From: Streptomyces sp. NBC_01754
GTDB taxonomy: Bacteria > Actinomycetota > Actinomycetes > Streptomycetales > Streptomycetaceae
Assembly (NCBI RefSeq): GCF_035918015.1
Contig: NZ_CP109132.1
Span: 7,192,001 to 7,256,000 of the forward strand
DNA: 64,000 nucleotides
Direction: 5' to 3'
Shown piece by piece: positions 24,672 through 32,432 of this stretch. Under the pieces are notes generated by a model. That model ran no database searches. It saw nothing but the letters and a program-made list of their open reading frames with translations, and was not told where the DNA came from. The position numbers and the translations under genes were made by a program. How positions within the stretch are numbered: position 1 is the first letter of the stretch; every line of letters starts with the position of its first letter.

Positions 24672-24835
24672 GTACACCAGCCACCGCGGCGCTGTGCCAC
24701 GGAGCCGGCACCAGGGACGTTATGCCGAAGGCCGGCCGACGTCGGCCGGCCTCCGGCCAGGAGGACATGATCATGGACATCGCACTGGACCCGGCCGCGC
24801 GGCGCGGCGCCCTGACGGACGGGGGCCCCGCATGA
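24668..24835 (+). pseudogene. deletion scar with C-terminal remnant of 4-hydroxy-2-oxovalerate aldolase
   Basis: 55 codons, open from a GTG overlapping the hydratase stop to a TGA overlapping the decarboxylase ATG. Residues about 14-42 read GTRDVMPKAGRRRPASGQED followed by MIMDIALD. That aligns with the conserved C-terminus of 4-hydroxy-2-oxovalerate aldolases (E. coli MhpE ends ...[26 protein letters not shown], recalled from memory). Prolines and other changes suggest drift. The barrel and all active-site residues are gone, and so is the acetaldehyde dehydrogenase normally encoded beside it. The ORF still bridges the neighbours with start-stop overlaps, so it may be translated for coupling. 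Confidence 0.7.
24730..24751. repeat. 22-bp perfect palindrome inside the scar
   Basis: The 22 bases are a perfect palindrome centred on GAC|GTC, with GGCCGGCC arms, immediately followed by another CCGGCC copy. It lies in the codons for the AGRRRPA segment of the aldolase remnant. It may be a result or a cause of the deletion (hairpin-driven rearrangement), or an operator. Confidence 0.5.
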
Positions 24836-25599
24836 TTCCGGCGGAAACCGTCGACGCCCTGGCCGGGCGGCTCGACACCGCGCAGACATCTGGGACCGAC
24901 ACCCCGAGTCTCGCCGACACGCACGAGTTCGGCGTCGACGACGCGTACGCGATCCAGGCCGCGCTGCTGGCCCGGCGCACCGCGCGTGGCGAGCGGATCA
25001 CCGGCGTCAAGCTGGGCTTCACCAGCAAGGCGAAGATGGCGCAGATGGGGGTCTCCGACGTGATCGTCGGACGGCTGACCGACGCCATGCGGGTCACGGA
25101 CGGCGGCGACGTCGACCTCCGCCGCTTCATCCATCCCAAGGTCGAGCCGGAGGTCGCCTACCGGCTCTGCCGCGACGTGGACCTGGACGACCCGGCGACG
25201 GACATCGAGTCCTGTGTCGACGCGGTCGCACCCGCCCTGGAGATCATCGATTCGCGGTACCGGGACTTCCGCTTCACCTACGGCGACGTCGTCGCCGACA
25301 ACACCTCGGCCGCCGCGTACGTGGTCGGGCCCTGGCGTCCGGTGGAGAGCGTGGCCAACCGCGCGGTGCGGCTGCTCGCCGGGGCGACGGTGGTGACCGG
25401 TTCGACCGCCGCGATCCTCGGCGACCCGGTGCGCGCGCTGCACGCGCTGCTGGACATGTGCCGGCGACGCGCCATCCCGTTGCGGGCCGGCCAGGTGGTG
25501 CTCGCCGGTGCGGCGACGGCGGCCGTGCCACTGCCCCCGGGTGTCACCAGCTGCGACGTCGCGGGCATCGGCGCCGTTTCGGTGAGGGGGGTCCGATGA
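24832..25599 (+). CDS. 4-oxalocrotonate (2-oxo-3-hexenedioate) decarboxylase (NbaG-like)
   Basis: 255 residues, same superfamily as the hydratase but closer to the decarboxylase branch: [19 protein letters not shown] near residue 60, [41 protein letters not shown]. It converts 4-oxalocrotonate to 2-oxopent-4-enoate and normally complexes with the hydratase. The ATG overlaps the scar ORF stop and its own stop overlaps the RidA start, both by four bases. Confidence 0.87.
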   Translation: MIPAETVDALAGRLDTAQTSGTDTPSLADTHEFGVDDAYAIQAALLARRTARGERITGVKLGFTSKAKMAQMGVSDVIVGRLTDAMRVTDGGDVDLRRFIHPKVEPEVAYRLCRDVDLDDPATDIESCVDAVAPALEIIDSRYRDFRFTYGDVVADNTSAAAYVVGPWRPVESVANRAVRLLAGATVVTGSTAAILGDPVRALHALLDMCRRRAIPLRAGQVVLAGAATAAVPLPPGVTSCDVAGIGAVSVRGVR

Positions 25600-26060
25600 G
25601 CGGGGCACACGTCATGCGGGGGCGGGCCACCCCGCGCGGGCGGTTCCCGCACGTGAAGGTCGTCGGCGACCTGGTCTTCGTCTCGGGGACGAGTTCGCGC
25701 CGTCCCGACAACACCTTCGTGGGTGTCGAGGCCGACGCGATGGGGACGACGAACCTGGACATCCGGGCCCAGACGCGGGCGGTGATCGAGAACATCCGCG
25801 ACATGCTCGCCGAACTGGGCGCGGAGCTCTCCGACGTCGCCCAGGTCACCGCGTACCTGGTGTCCATGAACGACTTCGGCGGATACAACGAGGTCTACGG
25901 GGAGTTCTTCGACGAGCGGGGCCCGACGCGGACGACCGTGGCGGTCCACCAACTGCCGCACCCGCACCTGCTGATCGAGATCCAGGCCATCGCCCATCTG
26001 CCGCGGAACAGGCAGAGCAACCAGTCCCACTCGTCGCACAGCACGGAGGTGGTCTCATGA
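25596..26060 (+). CDS. RidA-family 2-aminomuconate deaminase
   Basis: 154 residues with the RidA/YjgF fold: [35 protein letters not shown] and [22 protein letters not shown]. It lacks a terminal catalytic motif of other families but has the trimer-cleft residues. In nba and amn pathways the 2-aminomuconate deaminase is a RidA-like protein, and its place between decarboxylase and dioxygenase genes fits. It releases ammonia from 2-aminomuconate. The C-terminus carries an extra Ser/His-rich tail ([14 protein letters not shown]). Confidence 0.85.
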   Translation: MSGAHVMRGRATPRGRFPHVKVVGDLVFVSGTSSRRPDNTFVGVEADAMGTTNLDIRAQTRAVIENIRDMLAELGAELSDVAQVTAYLVSMNDFGGYNEVYGEFFDERGPTRTTVAVHQLPHPHLLIEIQAIAHLPRNRQSNQSHSSHSTEVVS

Positions 26061-26578
26061 CCGACATCCCGCAGGTCATCGATTTCCAGGGATGGATCAC
26101 CGAGCACGAGCACCTGCTCAAGCCGCCGGTGAACAACCGGACCATGTCCCTGGGCAAGGACTTCATCGTCCAGATCGTCGGCGGCCCCAACCAGCGGACG
26201 GACTACCACCTCGACCCGTACGAGGAGTGGTTCTACCAGGTCAAGGGCGATATGCACGTCGACGTCATGACCGAGGACGGGCCGCGGACCGTACACATCA
26301 AGGAGGGGCAGGCGTGGTTGCTCCCCGGCAACCTCCCGCACTCCCCGCAGCGGCCCGACCCCGAGTCGATCGGGCTGGTCATCGAGCGGGTCCGTGAGGA
26401 GGGCACCCTGGAGCGGTTCCAGTGGTACTGCCTCGACTGCTCCCGGCTGATCCACGAGACCGAGCTCCAGGTGCGGGACATCGTCGAGGATCTGCCACCG
26501 GTCTTCAGCGAGTTCTACGCGGACGAGAAGGCCCGGGTCTGCCCCGGGTGCGGGGCTCTGCATCCCGGGAAGGGCTGA
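26057..26578 (+). CDS. nbaC: 3-hydroxyanthranilate 3,4-dioxygenase
   Basis: 173 residues of the cupin family. [22 protein letters not shown] gives the substrate Arg and Fe(II) His/Glu ligands, and LPHSPQRP the second His. The C-terminal WYCLDCSRL and RVCPGCGAL supply the rubredoxin-like four-cysteine iron site found in the bacterial enzyme. It opens the ring of 3-hydroxyanthranilate to 2-amino-3-carboxymuconate semialdehyde. ATG preceded by GGAGG and overlapping the deaminase stop. The most diagnostic gene of this operon. Confidence 0.94.
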   Translation: MTDIPQVIDFQGWITEHEHLLKPPVNNRTMSLGKDFIVQIVGGPNQRTDYHLDPYEEWFYQVKGDMHVDVMTEDGPRTVHIKEGQAWLLPGNLPHSPQRPDPESIGLVIERVREEGTLERFQWYCLDCSRLIHETELQVRDIVEDLPPVFSEFYADEKARVCPGCGALHPGKG

Positions 26579-26580
26579 CC

Positions 26581-27594
26581 GTGGACCGAATGATCGACAT
26601 CCACACCCATTACGTCCCCCGGGGCTGGCCGGACCTGACGTCCGAGATCGGACCGGACGCGCCGTGGCTTCGGATCGAGTCCGAGTCGGACGCGATGATC
26701 ATGATGGGCACGAAGGAGTTCCGCCGGATCCAGGCGGACTGCTGGGACGCGGAGACCCGCCTGCGCGACATGGACGCGGACGGCGTCCGGACGCAGGTCG
26801 TCTCCCCGACCCCGGCCTTCTTCAGCTACGGCAGCGACGGACGGCAGGCGGCGAAGGTCGCCCGGGTCTTCAACGACCTCGCTCTGGAGATCGTCGCCCC
26901 GGCGCCGGACCGGCTCGTCCCGTTCTGCCAGGTGCCGTTGCAGGATCCGGACGCCGCCTGCCGTGAGCTGGAACGCAGTGTCGCCAACGGCCACCGGGGG
27001 GTGGAGATAGGCAACCACGTCGGCGATCTCGACCTCGACAGCGAGGGAGTCGTCACCTTTCTCCAGCACTGCGCGTCGCTGGACGTCCCGGTGTTCGTAC
27101 ACCCGTGGGACATGGCCAGCTCCCCCCGGCTCGACCGGTGGATGGCCCAGTGGCTGACCGCGATGCCCGCGGAGACGCATCTGTCGATCCTGGCCCTGAT
27201 CCTGGGCGGGGTGTTCGACCGTATCGACGACAGCCTGAAGATCTGCTTCGCCCACGGCGGCGGGTCGTTCGCCTTCTGGCTCGGCCGGATGGAGAACGCC
27301 TGGCACGGACGCAACGACGTCATCGGTACGTCGCGGTTCCCGCCCTCGCACTACCTCGGCCGCTTCTACGTCGACTCGGTCGTCTTCGACGAACGCGCGC
27401 TGCGGCTGCTGGTCGACACGGTGGGCGCGGACCGGGTGATGGTGGGCAGCGACTACCCGTATCCGCTGGGGGAGCGCCCGGTCGGTGAGGTCGTCCGCAG
27501 GAGCGAATTCCTCGACGAAGAGAGCCGGCGGCTGATGACCCGGGGCAACGCCGAGCGTTTCCTCGGCCTTGGGGACCGGCCCGCCGGCTACTGA
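26581..27594 (+). CDS. nbaD: 2-amino-3-carboxymuconate-6-semialdehyde decarboxylase (ACMSD)
   Basis: 337 residues of the metal-dependent amidohydrolase superfamily. DIHTHYVPRGW supplies the H-x-H zinc pair, VFVHPWDMA and CFAHGGGSFAFWLGRM two further histidines, and VGSDYPYPLGE the metal Asp. ACMSD removes the carboxylate from the ring-opened product made by the preceding enzyme. The GTG (AAGGG seven bases upstream) is preferred to the ATG at 26590, although both give the same fold. The 3' end overlaps the convergent LysR gene by seven bases. Confidence 0.92.
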   Translation: MDRMIDIHTHYVPRGWPDLTSEIGPDAPWLRIESESDAMIMMGTKEFRRIQADCWDAETRLRDMDADGVRTQVVSPTPAFFSYGSDGRQAAKVARVFNDLALEIVAPAPDRLVPFCQVPLQDPDAACRELERSVANGHRGVEIGNHVGDLDLDSEGVVTFLQHCASLDVPVFVHPWDMASSPRLDRWMAQWLTAMPAETHLSILALILGGVFDRIDDSLKICFAHGGGSFAFWLGRMENAWHGRNDVIGTSRFPPSHYLGRFYVDSVVFDERALRLLVDTVGADRVMVGSDYPYPLGERPVGEVVRRSEFLDEESRRLMTRGNAERFLGLGDRPAGY

Positions 27595-28601
27595 TCCACG
27601 CGGAATCCGGGGGCGTCCCCGGGGGCGCCTTCCGGCGTCTCCCCGGGGGCGCCCCCGGAGGTCTCCCCCGGGGAGCCCTGGGGCGCCATGTCCGCGGCGA
27701 TGTCCTCCAGGCTCCTGATCAGGACCTCGGCGGACGGGCTCAGCGTACGGGTGGCCGACAGCGTCAGCCCGACGCTGTGTCCGATCGGGTCCAGCGGTAC
27801 GGGCAGCCGCACGATCCGGGGGTCGTCCCGGATGATCAGACTGGGAAGCACCGCGACGACATCAGTCTCCAGCAAGAGTTGGCGGACCGTCAGGAACGAG
27901 GTGGTCTCCACCCGGTTCAGCGGCAGGGCGAAGCCGTACCGGGTGAAGAGCTCCTCGATCTCCCTGCGCAGCGCGGTTTCCCCGCCCGGCAGGATCCACG
28001 GGTAGTCCACCAGCTCGGCCAGCTCGACGTGCGGCCGCCCCACGAGGGTGTGCCCGGCCCGGACGACCAGTTCGACCGACTCGTCGTAGAGCTTGCGGCG
28101 CACCATCCGCTCGTCGGACGGCGCGGTCAGCCGTCCCACGACGAAGTCGACGCGCCCGGCCTCCAGCTCCAGCAGCAGCGCCTCGGGCGACGCCTCCCGC
28201 ACGATCACCGTCAGATACGGGCGCTCCTTCTTGATCCCGGTGATGGCCCGCGGCAGGAGCACATTGGATCCGGCCAGATGCGTGCCGACGATCACCGTCC
28301 CACGGTCGGCGTCGGCGAGTTCCACCACATGGCGCCCGGCCTGCGTCAGTTGCGCGAGCACGGCACGCGCGTGCTGGGTGAACGCCTCACCGAAGACCGT
28401 GGCGGTGACGCCCCGGGGCCTGCGTTCGAACAGCGCGACTCCGAGGATGTCCTCCAGCTCGTGCAGACTCCGGGTGGCCGCGGGCTGCGTCACGTGCAGT
28501 TCCGCCGCGGCACCGACGACGCTCCCCTGGCGGGAGAGGGCGTCCACGAGGATCAGGTGCCGGAACTTCAGCCGGCCGTCGAGCAGGCGGGGGATCTCCA
28601 C
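27588..28601 (-). CDS. LysR-family regulator, probable activator of the 3-hydroxyanthranilate operon
   Basis: 337 residues. The N-terminal winged HTH reads RHLILVDALSRQGSVVGAAAELHVTQPAATRSLHELE, quoted here only for its first part RHLILVDALSRQGSV; the co-inducer domain follows from about residue 95 (GTVIVGTHLAGSN). The nearest relatives by pattern are the CatR/GbpR/PcaQ aromatic regulators. The last 25 residues are a Gly/Pro repeat (PGETSGGAPGETPEGAPGD). GTG start without an obvious ribosome site. It is convergent with the operon, so regulation would act at the distant dyads near 22157 and 22264. Confidence 0.85.
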   Translation of the reverse strand: MEIPRLLDGRLKFRHLILVDALSRQGSVVGAAAELHVTQPAATRSLHELEDILGVALFERRPRGVTATVFGEAFTQHARAVLAQLTQAGRHVVELADADRGTVIVGTHLAGSNVLLPRAITGIKKERPYLTVIVREASPEALLLELEAGRVDFVVGRLTAPSDERMVRRKLYDESVELVVRAGHTLVGRPHVELAELVDYPWILPGGETALRREIEELFTRYGFALPLNRVETTSFLTVRQLLLETDVVAVLPSLIIRDDPRIVRLPVPLDPIGHSVGLTLSATRTLSPSAEVLIRSLEDIAADMAPQGSPGETSGGAPGETPEGAPGDAPGFRVDQ

Positions 28602-28992
28602 CCCGCGACTCTATCCGGAGCGGCCGCGCGGCCGACCCGTGGGAGCCCCCGCCGGCTCATCGGCCTCCGGCCGGAGATCCCTTCCCTGTTCACCGAACAC
28701 CGACGACACGGACATCGAACCGAACAAGGTCACCGTCCGGTTCGGAGCGGTGGAGGCGTACGCCGAAGGCAGCGCAACGCCCCACCGCGCCGGTCTCGCC
28801 TGCCCCCACGGCCGCTGTTCCACCCGTTTGCCGCCGCCCGTTGTCGCGTGAGGCGGATACCTCTCGGGCACCGTAGCCGTAGTGCTCGACGGAGGACACG
28901 AGCGGTGCCGCGGGCTGCCGCACCGCTCGGCGTCCACCCTCGGAACACGGAAGCCCTCACCGGGTACACGGCGCGTTCGAGGCAGGGGAGTG
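28602..28992. other. intergenic region, no gene recognised
   Basis: About 390 bases between the LysR start and the small ORF ahead of nuoA. The six frames give only Arg/Pro-rich shadows. A loose dyad CCGAAC-N14-GTTCGG lies at 28720-28745. Promoters for both the LysR gene and the nuo2 operon are expected here, but I cannot assign hexamers. Confidence 0.5.
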
Positions 28993-29127
28993 ATGGCAGG
29001 TGGCACGTCTGGAGGGGGGCCGCGGTACGCCGACAGCGGCCCCCCGGCCCACACGCCCGTCGGCCGCGAAACGCGTATCGCGACCAAGGACGTGACCGGG
29101 GACGTGACCAAGGACGTGATCGGGTGA
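28993..29127 (+). CDS. possible leader ORF coupled to nuoA
   Basis: 44 codons from an ATG just after GGGGAG, ending in a GTGA overlap with the nuoA start. The last part is a short repeat (ATKDVTGDVTKDVIG) from a tandem DNA repeat. Codon use is G/C-biased toward the end. No domain. It may only provide coupling. Confidence 0.3.
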   Translation: MAGGTSGGGPRYADSGPPAHTPVGRETRIATKDVTGDVTKDVIG

Positions 29128-29474
29128 ACGGCTTCACGGCCGCACTGTCCCTGCTGGCCCTGGCCCTCCTCGCGGTCGCCGGCCTCTACGGCGCCGCCCA
29201 GGCGCTGAGCATCTCCTCCGAACCGTCGGCCGCCCAGCCGTTCGGGTCCGGCATCGAGCCCGTCGAGCACGCGTTCAGCCGGTTTCACGTGCGTTGGTAC
29301 ACGGTCGCGATGCTCTTCCTCGCCTTCGACATGGAGATGGTCTTCATGTACCCGTGGACCCTCGTGGTCTCCGTGACGGGCACCGGTGCGGTGGTCGAGA
29401 TGTTCGTCTTCCTCGCGGTCCTCCTTGCCGGAGTCGTCTACGCGTGGCGGGAGGGAGCGCTGCGATGGACCTGA
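29124..29474 (+). CDS. nuoA: NADH-quinone oxidoreductase subunit A homologue (nuo2)
   Basis: 116 residues with three membrane helices. The mid-protein HVRWYTVAMLFLAFDMEMVF keeps the conserved F-D-x-E and the following YPW of NuoA. In complex I, NuoA wraps around NuoH near the quinone tunnel. First gene of a set that has only membrane-arm subunits. GTG start; the gene overlaps the next by ten bases. Confidence 0.88.
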   Translation: MNGFTAALSLLALALLAVAGLYGAAQALSISSEPSAAQPFGSGIEPVEHAFSRFHVRWYTVAMLFLAFDMEMVFMYPWTLVVSVTGTGAVVEMFVFLAVLLAGVVYAWREGALRWT

Positions 29475-30625
29475 CGGACCTCCTGGTGCGTGCGGCGGCG
29501 GCCCGGCCACGGGTTCTGCTGGTGACGACGCCCGGCGGGACGCAGGCGCGGCTGGCCGCCGAGAAGGAGCTCCGGTACCGGGACTGGCCGACGGCTTCGA
29601 CTCCGGCCGGAGCGGATCTGCTGCTGGTCGTGGGCCCCGACTGCGCGGAGCTGGGACCGGCACTGGAGCGGCTGTGGGAGGACATGCCCCGCCCGCGTGT
29701 GCGCCTGCGGGCGGAGACGGCCCAGGACGTGCCACCGGTCCTCGACACCGGCCGGGCCCGTCCGGCCACGTCGTCGGGGAGGCGTCGCGGAACCGATGAC
29801 TCGCGCCACGCCGGCCACGGGGGCGGTGGTGCGGAGATGCCTGGCGGACCGTCGACGGCCGAGCGGGGCGAGGACCGCGACGGTCTGGCTCTGGACCGCC
29901 TGCACATGTCGCTGGGTCCGTGCCTGGCCGACTGGCCGGCCGGTCTGCGCATCCACGTACTGCTCCAGGGCGACGTCATCCAGCGGGCCCGGCTCGGCGA
30001 ACCGCACGCGGGTGGCCGAGCCGAGCCGTTCTGGGCCCGGCCGTGGGTGCGGGCGGCGGCCGGCGAACCGGTGCCCGTGTCGGAAGCGGCCCGGAGGCGC
30101 GCGGCGGCCCATCTGGACAGTCTGGGGCGGCTGTTGTCGGTGGCGGGCTGGCCGGCCGAGGCCGTGGCGGCCCGGCGGCTTCGCGACGACCTGCTGGAGC
30201 GGGCTCCCGCGAAGGCCGTGCTGCCCAGGGCGGTGCGCTTGGCCCGGCGTGTCGGACGGTCGCGGACCTTCTTCCGGCTCACCTGTGGCATCGGCACGGT
30301 GAGCGCCGCTGACGCGCGGGCCGCGGGCATGAGCGGGCCCGCCGCGCGGGCGGGCGGCGATGTGCCGGCCCGTTACCGGCAATGGCTCACCGAGGTCGTC
30401 GACGACGTGCGGCGGCTGGACGACACCACCCTCCTCCGTCCCACGGCGCGGGAGAGCCCGCGGGGCCGATGGGACGCCGAACGGCCGCCGTCGGCCGCCC
30501 TGGCCGGGCTGCTGCCGCGGCTGCTGGAAGGCGCCGAGCTGGGTGCGGCCCGGCTCGTCGTCGCCAGCCTCGACCCGGATCCGGACGAACTGGCCGTCAG
30601 CTCGCCGGAGGTGGAACGTGGTTGA
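29465..30625 (+). CDS. degenerate NuoB/NuoD-like fusion protein
   Basis: 386 residues. N-terminal part (1-90): ADLLLVVGPDCAELGPALER then LWEDMPRPRVRL resembles NuoB (LIVAGT-x5-MAPALR-x-YDQMPEP) but lacks the cysteines that bind cluster N2. A Gly/Arg-rich linker follows. From about 143, LDRLHMSLGPCLADWPAGL then RIHVLLQGDVIQ resembles the start of NuoD (MSLGPQHPAMHGVLR-type) without the quinone-binding HRGFEK and RGE motifs. The protein therefore cannot carry Fe-S or reduce quinone as normal NuoB/D do. It sits exactly where nuoB-C-D belong and overlaps nuoA and nuoH, so it is probably a structural cap or an adaptor for another partner. Confidence 0.75.
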   Translation: MDLTDLLVRAAAARPRVLLVTTPGGTQARLAAEKELRYRDWPTASTPAGADLLLVVGPDCAELGPALERLWEDMPRPRVRLRAETAQDVPPVLDTGRARPATSSGRRRGTDDSRHAGHGGGGAEMPGGPSTAERGEDRDGLALDRLHMSLGPCLADWPAGLRIHVLLQGDVIQRARLGEPHAGGRAEPFWARPWVRAAAGEPVPVSEAARRRAAAHLDSLGRLLSVAGWPAEAVAARRLRDDLLERAPAKAVLPRAVRLARRVGRSRTFFRLTCGIGTVSAADARAAGMSGPAARAGGDVPARYRQWLTEVVDDVRRLDDTTLLRPTARESPRGRWDAERPPSAALAGLLPRLLEGAELGAARLVVASLDPDPDELAVSSPEVERG

Positions 30626-31547
30626 GGCCGGAGCGTGGTGGACACCGCTGGCGGCCCCGGCCCTGCTGTTCGGCCTCGCCGCGCTGGCCGTGGCCGGTCA
30701 CGCCGTGCTGGACGCCGTGTGCGCCGGACGGCCTCTGACCCCCGTCGCGGTACTGAGGCCGTTTCTCGCGGTGCCGCGCGCCTTGGTGGAGCGGCCGCGG
30801 CGGCTGCCCGCGTCGGACCGGCTGCTGTGGCGGACGGGTGTGGTGACCGTGCCCGTCGCGGCGGTGCTGTCCACGCTGGTGATCCCGTTCGGGAACCACG
30901 CGGTCGCCGACCTGTCGGTGGGGGTGGTGTGGTTCAACGCGATGGAGGTGCTGACCTGGGCCGGACTGTGGCTGGCCGGCTGGGGCCCGAACGCGGCGTT
31001 CTCCCTGGTCGGCGGGTACCGATTCCTCGCGCAGGGCCTGGCGTACGAGCTGCCGCTGATGTTCGCACTGATCTCGGCCGCCACCGGCGCCCGGTCGCTC
31101 CGGGTCTCCGCCGTCGCCGACGCGCAGTACGGCCTGTGGTACGTGGTGTGGATGCCGGTCGCCTTCGTCGTCTACCTGGCCGGGGTACTCGCCTTCAGCT
31201 TCCTCGGGCCGTTCGCCTACCCGGCCGGCCGTGACATCGCCGACGGTGTGCTGGGTGAGGCCTCCGGGGTGGACCGGCTGCTGTTACGGGCGGGGCGCCG
31301 GTTGTGGCTGGCGGCCGGCGCGGCGATGGCGGTGCCCCTGTTCCTCGGCGGCGGTGCCGGCCCGGTGCTGCCGGCCTGGGCGTGGTCACTGGTCAAGACG
31401 CTGCTGGTGATGGGGCTCCTGCTGTGGGTGCTGCGGCGGCTCCCGGTGCTCCGCGCCGACCGGTACGTGGAGTGGGCGTGGGTGGTACTTCTTCCGGCAG
31501 CGGTCGCCCAGGTACTGGTACCGGCCCTCGTCGGCCTCGATCCGTAG
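30618..31547 (+). CDS. nuoH: NuoH-like subunit lacking the quinone-loop motif
   Basis: 309 residues, about eight helices, start GTG overlapping the preceding stop. The membrane core is recognisable (NAMEVLTWAGLWLAGWGPNA, YRFLAQGLAYELPLMFA). In ordinary NuoH the loop after helix 5 reads ETNR-x-PFDLPEAESELVAGY; here residues 194-218 read SFLGPFAYPAGRDIADGVLG, so the acidic quinone-chamber residues are gone. The first loop also lacks GPNRVG-x-GLLQ-x-ADA. Codon 223 is TTA (31284-31286), so translation needs the bldA tRNA. Confidence 0.82.
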   Translation: MVEAGAWWTPLAAPALLFGLAALAVAGHAVLDAVCAGRPLTPVAVLRPFLAVPRALVERPRRLPASDRLLWRTGVVTVPVAAVLSTLVIPFGNHAVADLSVGVVWFNAMEVLTWAGLWLAGWGPNAAFSLVGGYRFLAQGLAYELPLMFALISAATGARSLRVSAVADAQYGLWYVVWMPVAFVVYLAGVLAFSFLGPFAYPAGRDIADGVLGEASGVDRLLLRAGRRLWLAAGAAMAVPLFLGGGAGPVLPAWAWSLVKTLLVMGLLLWVLRRLPVLRADRYVEWAWVVLLPAAVAQVLVPALVGLDP

Positions 31548-31560
31548 GAAGGAGCGCGAC

Positions 31561-32130
31561 TTGGACGCGACGAGCACGGTGCTGCTGTGGGTCCTGGGGG
31601 CACTCGCCCTGACCGGGGGCGTCCTGGTGTTCACGCTGAACTCGATGGCCCGGGTCACCTTCGCGCTGCTGGGTTCCCTGGTGTGCGTCGGCGGGGTGGT
31701 CACCGTGCTGGGGCTGCCGTACCTCGGCGTGGTGATCGTGCTGATGATGGTCATGGAGATGGTGATCATGGCCGTTTTCATGATCGCCTACATGATGGAT
31801 CCGGCCGGGCTGATGCCGATGTCCATGCTGCACAACAAGCGCGGTGCGCTCTGTGTCAGCGGTGCGGTGTTCGCCGGGCTGCTGGCCGGGATCTTCCTGG
31901 TCCCCTGGCCCGAGCGCACGGGAACGCGGCCCGCGGACACCACCTTCCAGGTGGGCGTGGCGCTCATGGAGGACCAGATGCTGACCATGGTCACCCTCGG
32001 GTTCGTCCTGCTGGCCACCATGGTCGGTACGACCGTGCTCGCCACCCGACGGGGCCGCTACGACCGCTTCGGTGACGACCTCGACCGGCGCCCCGCCGAG
32101 GACCCGGCCGGCGGGGGAGTGGGCCGATGA
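31561..32130 (+). CDS. nuoJ: NuoJ-like membrane subunit
   Basis: 189 residues, five helices. TLNSMARVTFALLGSLVCVG and LGLPYLGVVIVLMMVMEMVI are the typical helix 2-3 pattern, although the NuoJ motif often has Val/Gly/Ala-rich YVGAI here. TTG start supported by AAGGAG six bases upstream. In complex I NuoJ helix 3 rotates during turnover and links NuoH to NuoK. The stop overlaps the nuoK ATG by four bases. Confidence 0.85.
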   Translation: MDATSTVLLWVLGALALTGGVLVFTLNSMARVTFALLGSLVCVGGVVTVLGLPYLGVVIVLMMVMEMVIMAVFMIAYMMDPAGLMPMSMLHNKRGALCVSGAVFAGLLAGIFLVPWPERTGTRPADTTFQVGVALMEDQMLTMVTLGFVLLATMVGTTVLATRRGRYDRFGDDLDRRPAEDPAGGGVGR

Positions 32131-32432
32131 CGTTCCAGCTTCTGCTGGTCCTCGCCGCCGGCCTGTTCTCGACCGGCCTGTTCGGTGCGCTCTCCCAGCA
32201 GTCCATCGTCATGATCATGATGGGTATCGAGCTGATGATCGGCGGCATCGTCGTCGCCGCCGCCGGATTCCGGCACTTCCTCTCGCCGGCCGTCGGCAGC
32301 GGACAGGTGGTGATCGTGGCGGCCGTGGTGGCGATGGCCGTGGAGATGGCCATGGGCTTCGCCGTCACCACCGCCGTCTACCGGGCCCGCCAGGTCGACA
32401 TGACCGACATGGCCGGGGACCTGAGGGGATGA
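32127..32432 (+). CDS. nuoK: NuoK-like membrane subunit
   Basis: 101 residues and three helices, the usual size. Both proton-path glutamates are kept: GIELMIGG (helix 2) and AMAVEMAMGFAV (helix 3). The C-terminal tail RARQVDMTDMAGDLRG is typical. ATGA overlaps with both neighbours, so translation is coupled. Confidence 0.92.
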   Translation: MTFQLLLVLAAGLFSTGLFGALSQQSIVMIMMGIELMIGGIVVAAAGFRHFLSPAVGSGQVVIVAAVVAMAVEMAMGFAVTTAVYRARQVDMTDMAGDLRG

